A DNA stretch of 64,000 bases from Arenicola marina (taxonomy: Eukaryota; Annelida; Polychaeta; Arenicolidae), in the NCBI GenBank assembly GCA_964019135.1, contig OZ025258.1, forward strand, positions 9,629,961 to 9,693,960. The letters run 5' to 3'. Each line of letters opens with the position of its first letter. Within the stretch, counting starts at the first letter, position 1. Shown here in pieces: positions 48,701 to 57,120 of the stretch. The notes beneath the pieces were generated by a model that saw nothing but the letters and a program-made list of their open reading frames with translations, did no database searches and was not told the origin of the DNA. The position numbers were made by a program, and so were the translations under genes.

Positions 48701-50118
48701 TTTGCCTGACAATGTAACATTGTAGTTTATTATTTATTTAGTTGTGTATTAGTTTACACACATTTACCTTCGTACAATTATACACTAAATGTCTATGAGA
48801 GCTTTTAACCCTTTATATTAATATTTAATGTTATATTGTTAAACTCTTAAAATAATTCAAAGTTCAAAGACTGCCTACTTTCACTTAAAAACTACATCCC
48901 CTTCATGATAAATTCGTTCATACTTATTGAAGTGGATAAGCTTAAGTATTTCATATGGGGCATTTTTCTATAATTATTTATCTTTGCAGTAATAGTAAAA
49001 ACGTAAAAACCTAAAATAGATAACTTTGGTGTAAGCAGTCAAGTATCATGTCTGAATGCGCATGCAACATAAACAGCGTCCTTTCTTTTTACAATCTATG
49101 ATTCATATTTGGTATGGCCCTATTCGGCCTAGTTGGTGGTACTCTTTGGGACAAATTAGATATTACCCGATCTATGTAAACATTTCGAGTGGCAGGTGTG
49201 CACGACACATCAAACCACGGTGGCGCTACGCAAGCTCCGCTTTTACCGCTGCTGTCGGCCAAGGGCAAATTTTAAGCTTCTTGAAAAACGATTCAATCAG
49301 CTGTAATTTCTTGCAACATTATAATTTTCAAGAATAAAAACACATAAAAATAACGAGCTACGTGTATTTAATACAGCAAAAAAATCTTGTACTCTTTTGA
49401 AAACGTTATAATTGGGACTGAACTTTTTCTTCCCCTCAACTGATACCGCGTGTTATTAGGCTTAGGCTGGGTCTCAGGCATATATTCAGGCATACATTTT
49501 GCGCAACGCCGCCCTGGCGAGCGAGTGTGAAAATGCATTGAGGAAGTAGGCGACAAGAGAGATATAATGGATCCCTAGCGGAGTGAGTGGAAGGCAAATA
49601 GTGGCCTATTGTTTGTGCGGGAAGTGGATGACAACTGCAATACCCGTTAAACCGACGCCTGCGAGTTTGGCGGAAATTGAAGGAAGTTTCCATGCCAACG
49701 TAACCGGGGAGACTGATTATAATTGTAAGCCATAGTAGTCCAGGCAGCGTCTAATTGTATGAGGAAGGGGTGGGGGGTGGGGGGTGGGGAATGAGGTGGT
49801 GGTGGGGGTGTGGGTGCCACGGGTGTGGGGATGGGAGTAGGAGCTCGCTGTGACGTCAGACCAAGACAGCCCTCGCACCTCGTGGTCCTAGATTTGACTA
49901 ATTAAATTAAACATGTATGTAGAATCTACGTGAATGATGTAGATCAGGTATAGTGTCACAAATTTGTCATTTCATTTTCATTCCACTTGATCATTAAAAT
50001 GGAACATATCGCTGTCAGCCTAAATACATTAAAGTGCAATAAATATATGTAACACTTTTTTGGCGTTTATGTAATCTGTCCAGCTAACCATATATATATA
50101 CATGTATATACACCGCAC

Positions 50119-50154
<36 letters not shown>

Positions 50155-53100
50155 TATATATATAGATATATATGTTGTATGATACGTGTGACATTTTGAC
50201 GAAGAAGCGTGTACAAGCGTTCTCCATGACAAATAAGTATATTCTGTCTTAAATTGGAATCGTGAAAGCTTGTCGGCTATCCGTAATGAAAAAAATGTGT
50301 ACACCGGAGCAGAAGTTGGTGGCCGGCTTTATATTACTGTGCCTGCTCGCTGTTCTGTATTCTGTGTGATGTCGACCGCGGCTCGCTTTCACATCCGCGC
50401 GCGATAAACTAGTCTGCGCAGTTTTATGTTGAAATTGTTGTTTCACACACTCAACGAGATATAAAACATATATGCATCATAGTTCTGAGATACTTTCGGT
50501 TCTTCATTTTAAAATATAAAAAATCAAAGATGTCGCATGTAAGCAGGCTGCCTTAACGAAATGCGGCGGATGGAAAGTTATTACCCTTTACGGAAAGATA
50601 CAGTGTAGTGTCACACTATACGATGTCACAGAGACACAAATGTAGACCTGCGCAGTGCAAAATAACTAATTTTAAGAACATTTACTAGTAAATTTGCCTT
50701 TCACTAATGGTGTTTTTTTGCAATTGTAACGTGGTAAACATTTAATGTACGTTACGTTTTATTACATGTATTGGCAACAAACATGTTAAAGGTGTCTTTA
50801 ACTGAAACATGGGTGTTACAATTTGCCTCCTGGAAGTATCTGAATATCATTTAACAATTTCATTTGTGTATTCACGTATAATGTACCTGTCATGTTGCTA
50901 TAGATGGTAGATGGTGTAACTACCCATATTTTGTAACAAGAGGTCATTCGGGAAATGGAAACAAAGCGTGACTTGGGGTTGTTCTTTTGACACTTCGACC
51001 GGCACAAATCTTGCCGGTTCACAGACACGCTTCTCGCTTCGTTGCCACGATTCAGATGGTCACTGTGCGCCTTAGTTAGACAGTACGGCCGTTTAAGGGA
51101 GCCACCGGTGGTATGTGCATGGCCAATTCGGAAGAGTTGGATATCTCTGCCTTAAAATAATCTCTGGTAAAACACGATTGAGAAGTGGTTAGGATGGAAT
51201 ATATGGGCCTCACTTAATAATGTATTTTTGCTTTTTAATATTTTTTAAATAATTAATAATATAATAATAATCATGGCTTTGTGGTTGTTATTTTCAGGCT
51301 GTCAGGCGTACGCTTTCGTGGGCTTTGTGACCGGGATGGGCAAGATCTACATACTGTGCGTCATGGCTATAGCGCGATACTTGAAGGCGTGTCGTAATAA
51401 CTGTAAGACCCACTTACGACTACAACATGACGTCATATAATCTTCAGCAAATGATTGGCACAATGCCAACCTAGCCGCACTTACGTACTGGGAATTTACG
51501 TATCATACTTGGCATGGGCGTGTCCATTGTTTCCACCCGTTCAGACCCTAAGATATATATGTCCCCCAGCTTTCAAATTCTGTGCCACCTGGCCAGGGGT
51601 GTAGGGGCACAGGGGGCACGTGCCTCCGCCCCCTTCAGACCCTAACATATACCTTACCACCCCCCCTTACAAATTATGCACGACGGTCACCTAAGTCTGA
51701 GGCTTTTACACGCATTTAAAAAAATTATTTAAACAATTTATTGTGCCCCCCCTTTCATTATTGAATGAAATTACTGAATGAATAAAAAAACACTACTCTG
51801 ATGATAGTATGCCAAATAACTAAAAGCATCTAGATATAGTTCCTTTAATGGTTATGAATGCTTAATTACAGGTATTTTATTGATCTGGTTTGTGTAATTA
51901 GTTCATTTGTTAATTATGCACATGATTAAGTTGTTGCTTTTGTTGTTGCCTCATGAGGGTATTTGCACAACAAAAGATTTCGTTTTCTACAATGTGTTCA
52001 TGCATGCGTTACGTTGTACGAATTACAAACAGAATTATCAATTCCTACTCACAAATATATACCTAGAGAATCCAATGTACATATATGTGTATGATGTCTT
52101 TTGGCAACGGTTTTATTCTCACCGCCCTACAGTCTACATCAGCCGCAGGAAGGTCGTCGTCTCCATCATCTCAGCCCTCGTCCTCGCCATCTTCTGGTCG
52201 ATAACGCCTCTGATTGGCTGGGGGGTGTATGGGGTGGAACCCAGCGGGACCACGTGCGGCATCGCCTGGACCGATACATCCGCGTCCAATTTCGGCTACA
52301 TCCTGGCCATCACCATCTTCTGCTTCGCGTTCCCCTTCGGGATCATCATGGTGTGCTATACCAGGATTCTGTGTGCGCTGTGGGGGGCGGCCTACGTGCA
52401 GAGCAACGCCGGGCTGGAGAAACAAAGGCACATGACCAAAGTGAGGCTGGAACCAAACGCCACGTCTTTCTTTTTTCCGTTCTTAGAAAGGAAGCGGAAT
52501 TATGCGGGGGTTAATAGAAATATTTACGCGGGTGGTTTTGGATAAAGGAGTTATAGCAATACTAGTGGTCGAGAAGGGGTAAACGGTGACACGCGCCTTA
52601 GGCATATTAAAAAAAAATCGACATTCGACATTGACCCCCAAATTCCGACATTGGGGATCTGACAAAGCGACATCGACACAGATTTTTGGAAAAAGGACAC
52701 TGGACTTAGCCAAAAAAAGACACGGAATGTTGTGAAAAATCGACATTCGACACTGAGAATTTAGGAAAATCGACACTGGACACTGGACCCTCCTTCCAGA
52801 CCCCTTATACTGAGAGCCAACGGGTTGCATGTCGGATAACCAAGAAGTCATCCACATAATCCAATCCAATGATTGTCGTGATGCGACGACGCATGCGCCG
52901 CCAACGGCAATACAAAACGATTTTATGCTTATCGTTCCTTCATGAACAACGAATAGCCTATTGCTTTTATATCGTTGCCCAGTGATTCTAATAGGTAGGC
53001 CAGTAGGTGGGTCCCAGTGTCCCAGAACTCACTAAATTTATAGTCCGAAAAATAATGGGACATTAATTTATATGAAGTATTGCATAGTCTGCTCACTATA

Positions 53101-54457
53101 TATTTGCAATGCGTCACCATGTCCCCTCACAGCTTAAAGAAATCTGCGTCACTTGAAATTTATATGCGACAAATGACGCAGGACGCGTACCTATCCGAAT
53201 CGCTGCTTGTCTAAGCTATTTCCGGTTGTTGTTATCAGCGTTTGTTTGCAGGTGACGAGTCTGATTGCGATCGCCTTCCTGGTAGCCTGGTTCCCCTACG
53301 GCTTGGTGGGTATACTATCGGCCTTCGGGGACGCCGCTAGCCTGCCCCTCTGGCTGACCACGCTGCCCCCCTACACTGCCAAGGCCTCCACCATCCTAGA
53401 CTCCATCATCTACTTCTTCGCCAACCCGCGGTTCCGCCAGCAAGTGGCCGAGCTGGTTCCCTGCTTCTGGATGAGGCACTCCAGCGTCAGCCCCATAGCA
53501 GGGGGAGTCCCCCAGCAAGGCGGCGAGCAGGCAGGGAGCGAGCCTCCTATAAGCGGCTCGATCGAGCCAGAGAACCGAGTCGTTACGTTTCCGGGGAAGA
53601 ATAACGCCATATCGCCGGACCTTTTCACGGGGATACCCGAGATCCAGGCACCCGTTCCAGGGGAGTTCCGTGGCGGGCCCGGCACCTCGCGGGCCTTCAA
53701 GGGGGAGCCGCTACTGGCGCTGTCGCAGCAATTCACTGTATCAGGGCCAGACAAATTGGCCAGGGAGGTAGGTAAGCGGGCCTCCCCGACGGGTGAGTCG
53801 GCCAGGAAAGTAGGTAAGCGGGCCTCCCCGACGGGTGAGTCGGCCAGGAAAGTAGGTAAGCCGGCCTCCCTGACGGGTGAGTCGGCCAGGGAGGCAGGTA
53901 AGCGGGCCTCCCTGATGGGTGAGTCAGCCAGGGAGGTAGGTAAGCCAGCCTCCCTTACGGGTGAGTCGGCCAGGGAGGTAGCTAAGCGGGCCTCCCTGAC
54001 GGGTAAGTCGGCCAGGGAGGCAGGTAAGCGGGCCTCCCTGACGGGTGAGTCAGCCAGGGAGGTAGGTAAGCCAGCCTCCCTTACGGGTGAGTCGGCCAGG
54101 GAGGTAGGTAAGCGGGCCTCCCTGACCGTTGAGTGGGCCAGAGGGGCAGGGCAGCGGCCCTCCCTGACAGGTGAGTCGGTCAGCAAGGTAGATCAGCGGC
54201 CCTCCCGGACTGGTGAGTCGGTCAGCGCGATAGGTCAGTGGCCCTCCGGGACCCGCCTGACCTGTGAGTCGATCAGCGAGGTAGGTCAGCGGCCTGACCT
54301 GACCGATGAATCGGCCCGAGGGGCAGGTCAGCGGCCTGACCTGGCCTGTGAGTCGGCCAGGAACTGGGAGCGACGGTCTCGACTCGTAGTTCGGCCACCG
54401 ATCGTCAACAGAGATTCAAACCTTGATCTTGACAGCTTCACTACTTCAAACGCGTAA
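33600..54457 (+). CDS. Group-4 opsin (RGR/peropsin/Opn5-like), five exons, 652 residues
   Basis: Seven-TM retinal-binding receptor or photoisomerase of the plasma membrane. Exons 33600-33756, 38810-38992, 51298-51402, 52133-52440 and 53252-54457 join in phases 1, 1, 1 and 0 with no stops. Landmarks: N-glycosylation sequon NMT at the N-terminus, TM1 Asn60, disulfide Cys115 and Cys190, Glu184 in the EPSGTTC loop at the rhodopsin E181 position, WFPY in TM6, and Schiff-base Lys295 in YTAKAST. Odd points: the DRY motif is ARY (139-141), NPxxY is DSIIY (301-305), and a roughly 345-residue tail carries 14-residue repeats rich in GKRAS. Loop 2 and TM2 resemble Opn5, while the altered motifs recall RGR. 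A claudin-like gene lies inside intron 2. Whether it couples to a G protein is open. Confidence 0.9.
34006..35994. mobile_element. 2-kb DNA element with 27-bp perfect terminal inverted repeats, opsin intron 1
   Basis: Starts GGGCCCGGTTGCACGACGAC plus CCCGTAA and ends with its exact reverse complement. Subterminal CCCGTAAG/CTTACGGG words and a second GGTTGCACGAA pair continue the inversion. No transposase-like frame was found, so it is non-autonomous. Possible short duplication (CAG or AG) at the ends. The class is not assigned. Confidence 0.85.
35080..35830. repeat. Long imperfect inverted repeat (foldback) inside the 2-kb element
   Basis: The left arm (about 35080-35420) and right arm (about 35461-35830) are reverse complements with mismatches, separated by 40 bp that itself contains GCGTCAAAAACGC. 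Each arm carries its own small hairpin: TTGACCCTTCTG with CAGAAGGGTCAA at 35109-35148, and CATGGCCCT with AGGGCCATG at 35761-35805. Confidence 0.85.
36010..36140. repeat. 16-bp minisatellite (GAAGTTGCGATTATCC)
   Basis: About eight units, directly after the 2-kb element. Two or three more units of the same sequence occur at 38055-38092. Confidence 0.9.
36660..36706. repeat. 10-bp repeat (ACTTCATTAC)
   Basis: About five copies of ACACTTCATT. Confidence 0.9.
36707..38809. other. Opsin intron 1, AT-rich, no gene seen
   Basis: Includes a GACACAGTGACGG-like short repeat (37400-37480), the second 16-bp repeat patch (38055-38092), and a LINE 3'-tail remnant with CCTTTCGCAGACGGACGGAT near 38651. No exon recognised. 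Confidence 0.5.
38810..38992 (+). CDS. Opsin exon 2: TM1-TM2
   Basis: The acceptor GGGTTGCAG completes Gly53, then LLANALNGIVLYV (TM1 with Asn60), a basic loop AKRKSLK, TM2 with LLLAICDVIMAD, and HHWAFGDSG before TM3. The donor is AGCG|GTAGGT in phase 1. The exon is 183 nt, a whole number of codons. Confidence 0.92.
39130..39240. repeat. 32-35-bp repeat, three copies
   Basis: Three units of GCCAAAATCCGCTCGGTCGG plus GGCGTATTACC, just inside opsin intron 2. Confidence 0.8.
39241..40414. other. Opsin intron 2, no feature seen
   Basis: Mixed unique-looking sequence with several TGACGTCA motifs (39665, 39917). No exon or repeat family recognised. Confidence 0.4.
40415..40562 (-). mobile_element. 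tRNA-derived SINE, truncated copy
   Basis: Begins (on plus) with TTGGTTGGTTGGTTG, then GACGCTTTAACCACTTTTGG and the family body. It stops before the tRNA head, where the TGACGTCA-rich dispersed repeat begins. Confidence 0.8.
40563..42280 (+). repeat. TGACGTCA-rich dispersed repeat (copy R2)
   Basis: Collinear with 6400-7600: GAGGGCTTCTATTTTTTTTA, CGTTAGCTCTGACGTCATTT, ATATGGCTTGACGAAAT, later TATACCGAAAAGT and ATTATCCACCCACGGCTGCA. It is interrupted by the GGGCCCC-ended element at 41042-41210. The motif cluster at 40857-40900 is denser than in R1. Confidence 0.7.
41042..41210 (+). mobile_element. GGGCCCC-ended short element, copy 3 (6-bp target duplication)
   Basis: 169 bp between AGGGCCCC and GGGGCCCT, flanked by exact TACAAA duplications (41036-41041 and 41211-41216). 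Very similar to copy 2. It is nested in the R2 repeat, so it is the younger insertion. Confidence 0.9.
42281..47418. other. Opsin intron 2, AT-rich, no gene seen
   Basis: Contains three direct repeats of TGACGTCATTCACAGGG (42306-42385) and a pair of diverged AT-rich repeats (43430-44530). Open frames are short, without motifs. A run of CG-rich sequence lies near 46060-46200. Confidence 0.5.
43430..44530. repeat. Diverged AT-rich repeat pair
   Basis: Two copies (about 43430-43900 and 44150-44530) share TTTGCAAATGTCA, TTATTATA-CCTATT, TATATATTGAT and GCTGGTT-AAT-AAAAT. A third diverged copy is at 55140-55400. Element type unknown. Confidence 0.5.
47419..47928 (+). CDS. Claudin/PMP22-family four-TM protein, intronless
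   Basis: 169 residues, a single exon. TM1 about 10-29, first extracellular loop with the family signature W31, G40-L41-W42, C45 and C50, TM2 about 60-85, a basic loop (GRRKRKS), TM3 about 99-121, TM4 about 131-157, and a short tail. The length is near PMP22/EMP (about 160) and shorter than classical claudins (about 210), whose PDZ-binding end is missing. Members act in cell junctions or membrane organisation; which role applies here is unknown. The gene lies inside opsin intron 2 on the same strand. Its last codons (ADTQD and the stop) are the first unit of a 45-bp minisatellite that follows. Start: first Met of the frame, directly before TM1. Confidence 0.85.
   Translation: MACSHASRDVSFAFFLAMFVVDIIAFACPYWIISGNLHSGLWQLCFQDSCDSMKNQSGSFLAVQILEGVTLTLEVATLCLYLAWYCVGRRKRKSLRDVITAALALSIAAGSCGVVAVAVFGADMTDLRDLGWAWVLAVVASGVTLVNGVVTLAVVCSGRRTAGGADTQD
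47885..48536. repeat. 45-bp minisatellite overlapping the claudin-like 3' end
   Basis: About 14 units of TAGGGGCTGGCGGAGTAATC, TGTGGGCGGCGTGGACCCAC, GGGAC. The first partial unit is coding and supplies the stop codon; each later unit repeats the TAG. Two frames on each strand stay open through the array and are artefacts. Confidence 0.9.
48537..49211. other. Opsin intron 2, AT-rich, nothing recognised
   Basis: AT-rich sequence downstream of the claudin-like minisatellite. It may contain that gene's 3' untranslated region, but no clear polyadenylation signal was identified. Confidence 0.4.
49212..49585 (+). repeat. Dispersed repeat, GGTGGCGCTACGCAAGC family
   Basis: Near-collinear with 23225-23610, with the same start block and the same CGCCGCCCTGGCGAGCGAGT block near the end. 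Confidence 0.8.
49586..51297. other. Opsin intron 2, nothing recognised
   Basis: Includes a G-rich stretch (49765-49845) and TA/GA microsatellites (50088-50172). No exon seen before the acceptor at 51297. Confidence 0.5.
50088..50172. repeat. TA and GA microsatellites
   Basis: TA tracts around a GAGAGAGAGAGAGA block. Confidence 0.95.
51298..51402 (+). CDS. Opsin exon 3: TM3 and altered DRY motif
   Basis: The acceptor TTATTTTCAG, then GCQAYAFVGFVTGMGKIYIL and MAIARYLKACRNN. Cys115 is the conserved disulfide Cys. D/E of DRY is Ala139. The strong donor ACT|GTAAGA is in phase 1 and gives RNNFYISRRK when joined to exon 4, matching opsin loop 2. Confidence 0.92.
51540..51750. repeat. Degenerate C-rich dispersed repeat
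   Basis: TTCAGACCCTAA-ATATA-C followed by CCCCC occurs twice here and again at 26465-26500, with shared ACGGTCACCTA and a later TTTACTGTG/TTTATTGTG block. It looks like one repeat family; ends unclear. Confidence 0.45.
52133..52440 (+). CDS. Opsin exon 4: TM4, extracellular loop 2, TM5
   Basis: The acceptor CCCTACAG, then FYISRRKVVVS, TM4 ending IGWGVYG, EPSGTTCGIAW with Glu184 and Cys190, and TM5 with Pro216 and Tyr224. Loop 3 follows to HMTK. It ends AAA|GTGAGG in phase 0. Confidence 0.93.
52590..52800. repeat. Iterated TCGACATTCGACAT sequence, opsin intron 4
   Basis: AAAATCGACATTCGACA occurs at two places about 130 bp apart, with ACTGGACACTGGAC words between and after. It resembles the interior of the GGGCCCC-ended elements, but the terminal repeats are only weakly suggested (AAGGGGT and ACCCCTT). 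Confidence 0.45.
53252..54457 (+). CDS. Opsin exon 5: TM6, TM7 with retinal Lys, long repetitive tail
   Basis: The acceptor TTTGTTTGCAG, then TM6 (AFLVAWFPYGLVG), TM7 (PPYTAKASTILDSIIYFF) and NPRFRQQ at the start of helix 8. The remaining tail is about 345 residues, including about 15 repeats of a 14-residue unit (positions 53756-54375) such as SAREVGKRASLTGE. TAA at 54455-54457. Confidence 0.93.
   Translation: MTSLIAIAFLVAWFPYGLVGILSAFGDAASLPLWLTTLPPYTAKASTILDSIIYFFANPRFRQQVAELVPCFWMRHSSVSPIAGGVPQQGGEQAGSEPPISGSIEPENRVVTFPGKNNAISPDLFTGIPEIQAPVPGEFRGGPGTSRAFKGEPLLALSQQFTVSGPDKLAREVGKRASPTGESARKVGKRASPTGESARKVGKPASLTGESAREAGKRASLMGESAREVGKPASLTGESAREVAKRASLTGKSAREAGKRASLTGESAREVGKPASLTGESAREVGKRASLTVEWARGAGQRPSLTGESVSKVDQRPSRTGESVSAIGQWPSGTRLTCESISEVGQRPDLTDESARGAGQRPDLACESARNWERRSRLVVRPPIVNRDSNLDLDSFTTSNA
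53756..54375 (+). repeat. 42-bp coding minisatellite in opsin tail
   Basis: The unit encodes GESAREVGKRASLT with variants (KPAS, QRPS, QRPD). Being 42 bp, it keeps frame. The first nine copies are nearly identical; later copies diverge. Many units carry K/R-K/R-x-S, the pattern of basophilic kinase sites. Confidence 0.9.
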
Positions 54458-54519
54458 ATATCGCCCATCATAATCTGCCCATCAATTATCTACTCGTCGC
54501 AAACCGCCGATCAGCAGCA

Positions 54520-55020
54520 TCCAATGAGAGTCTGCCCATCAGCACCTGCCCATCACCAGATGTCGCCAGCGGTATCCGCCCATCAGATGTCGCCAGCGGT
54601 ATCCGTCCATCAGATGTTGATAGCGGTATCCGCCCATCAGGTGTTGCCAGCGGTATACGTCCATCAGATGGTTGGTTATTCAGCACGCTTTAACCACTTT
54701 TGGTCATATCGCGTCAATGGGAGAAGGAAGGGAGAGTGGAGCCATGTCCCCGGGGGTAACCCCCTACTCTTTACGAAGAAAGACATGGGATCTTTATCCT
54801 GCGACCACACAGACATGGCCACAGCAGGGCTCGAACCACCGACCCACTTGCCGTTAGGCTCTCAGGTGACCAGAGCACTCGATGCGAGCGCTCTAGCCCA
54901 CTGAGCTGTCGCGCCGGCCCTCGTCCATCAGATGTCGCCAGCGTTATCCGTCCATCAGATGTCGCCAGCGGCATCCGTCCATCAGATGTCGCCAGCGGCA
55001 TCCGCCCATCAGATGTGCTC
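54520..55020. repeat. 27-bp minisatellite after the opsin stop, split by a SINE
   Basis: Units of CGCCAGCGGTATCCGCCCAT plus CAGATGT before (54520-54670) and after (54921-55020) the SINE. Likely in the opsin 3' untranslated region. Confidence 0.9.
54671..54920 (-). mobile_element. tRNA-derived SINE inserted in the opsin 3' minisatellite
   Basis: On the minus strand: A-box-like AGCTCAGTGGGCTAGAGCG, B-box-like GGTTCGAGCCC, the family body, and a terminal AACCAAC. CGTCCATCAGATG stands on both sides as a possible 13-bp target duplication, although it is also part of the minisatellite unit. Confidence 0.9.
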
Positions 55021-55139
55021 CATATGAGCAATATCATCAAAATCAATATACAATTATCGTACCCTAAATATATAAAAGTGGCTGTGTTATACAGGTGTTC
55101 AAAATCTTAGTAAAAAAAGCGCATTAAAACCATAAAAAA

Positions 55140-55400
55140 AGAATCAATGTATGAATTTGCAAATGTCACGAACAACGCTTGTTATCACAGATGGACCTAA
55201 TGAGGATTAAGCTATTGAACCGTAATTTCCAATTTATTAGTCAGAAAGAGTTGATATGAGTGGAGGAATTATTATCGTCGAAATGTACTTAACATTGACA
55301 AAATGTGAGATATGTATTGATAATTGGTATCGTTTTATTACATTTGTGATGTTCATGCTTGATAAAGGAAAATACGGTGTAAATATAAAGTTGTCATATG
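55140..55400. repeat. Diverged AT-rich repeat, third copy
   Basis: TTTGCAAATGTCACGAA, GACAAAATGTGAGATATGTA and TGTGATGTTCATGCTTGAT parallel the repeats at 43430-44530. Confidence 0.4.
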
Positions 55401-56519
55401 TTTATTTATAAGGAGTACTGTATGTCTATGTATTCAGACAGACTGTGGTATTGAAGTTACTTTTTTAATAAATAGGTTGCGGGCGTGAATCTTTGCGTCA
55501 AATTTATGAGCGTCGAGTGTTTTGAAGCGCAACACAAACGTAAATGCAGAAATATAACTGATAATATGGCCATCTTGACCTTTATATGTTGTGTTGTGCC
55601 TAATATTACATATCTATGTAAGGTCTTAATACTCAGACGAAATATTTGAAATCCCTGAACATATTATGTTCTACAGTTTATTCTTCAAATCATTTTATTG
55701 TGATCAATGTCTTTTTGAAGTTTCATGTCGATGTGAACCAATAATGTGTCATAATGATAATTTGTTTATTTGAATAAATACAATTTACACATCATTACGA
55801 GTTGATGGTCGTGTTAACTAGTACAATAGCGTTAGATCTCTAGGCGGCTTAAATCGTGTAACCTGACTCAAACGGCCCCGCGGCGCCTACAATAGACAAT
55901 CGTTGCCATAGTGACATCGCGTCGAACAATGAATCAAGACGTCACAAAAAAACTAACTTTAGTTATAGGCTGCACAGTCAGTACGGGATCTGATCGAGAA
56001 TCCACGAGACAAGGATACTTATGCTCTATGTCAATGCTACGTCAACGGCCTGCGTACCATCTGGCGTCGTTTGCCTTCACTCGCTAAAGCTGATGTACAA
56101 CTAACCATCGAATTAATTCCTATATCAGAATTACGTTAGCAGGTTTAGGTTTATGTATATATACATGGGCGGTTATATTTATATGAACTGACCAGATAAG
56201 GACAATGCATAGTGTCCCGTTTATCGCAGAAATTATCAAAATACAACGCTTGCAACAGTCTCAACGAACGGACCACATGCATAATGGAGAGATTAATATC
56301 TTATCTTTAACTATATTATGATTTGATAGTTTGAGATACGAGGACCAAAGCGACCCAAAAAATAGTTTCACACCCACTCGATTTTTCACGCACAAACCGC
56401 GCAGTCAGCAGGTTCCCAACACTCAAACGTTGATTACAATGAGTGCGCGTCACGCAGCTGCAGCAAGGCACAAGCGTGATGCGCACTGGTTCTAACAGCA
56501 CGTTTTTGGCTGTTGTATG
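55401..56519. other. Intergenic, nothing recognised
   Basis: AT-rich. AATAAA motifs at 55467 and near 55775 could serve opsin transcript ends, but that is speculative. Confidence 0.4.
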
Positions 56520-57120
56520 GACGTTTTGGGCTTAAGATGACTTAATGCTTCAATCAGGTGGATGTTGTCTAGTTACGGCGCTAGAGCGCTTCGAAGTGGG
56601 ACGACACCTTTGCGGGGCCGCCAATGATGAGTGAATGGAGATTGTGTCCATCTTGAAAAAACGTCAAATCACAAACACACGCTAGAGCTGTGACCTTTGC
56701 GCCAAATGGTAGGAAACATTCATCTTCTGAGAACTAGTAAAAGAAAAAAATTAATTGCTACATCACTTCGCCTGCAGTGTTCTTTGATGTTGTCGTCGGT
56801 CTCCGTGTCTCCGCGATCATGCAACTTTTGGCCATTTCGTCAAGCCACAGCCGAAGGACTAGTCTTTTTATCGCCTGGCTCTTTAAGCTAATGAGTTGTG
56901 ACAGTAAACCTTGGCGCATTGCTACTTGGACGTTGTCGTGTGTCATGTCATGACGTCACCATGACGTCAGGACGTCATAGTTTTACAAAGACCATTACTC
57001 GGTTATTATACCTCATGGCGACTTCCGATTCATTTGACGTTGGACCTAATATCCAGAGACAAATGCTGCTGTGGGTAACTTTTCTCGCGGTACCGAAACG
57101 TGTGGGTCAAAAATGACGTC
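56520..57120 (-). repeat. TGACGTCA-rich dispersed repeat (copy R3, inverted)
   Basis: Reverse complement of 6430-7175: AATGCTTCAATCAGG, AAGTGGGACGA-ACCTTTGCG, ATTTCGTCAAGCC, GTAAACCTTGGCG, then TCATGACGTCACCATGACGT and another GACGTCA. Confidence 0.7.

Noticed and set aside
47305..48720. 471-codon open frame on the minus strand
   Set aside because: It is antisense to the claudin-like gene and the 45-bp minisatellite. A 45-bp unit without stops keeps any frame open, and the product is a 15-residue repeat (HRLLRQPLVPWVHAA).
53410..54186. 258-codon frame antisense to the opsin tail
   Set aside because: The 42-bp coding repeat has no stops on the opposite strand. The sense strand has family motifs and splice sites.
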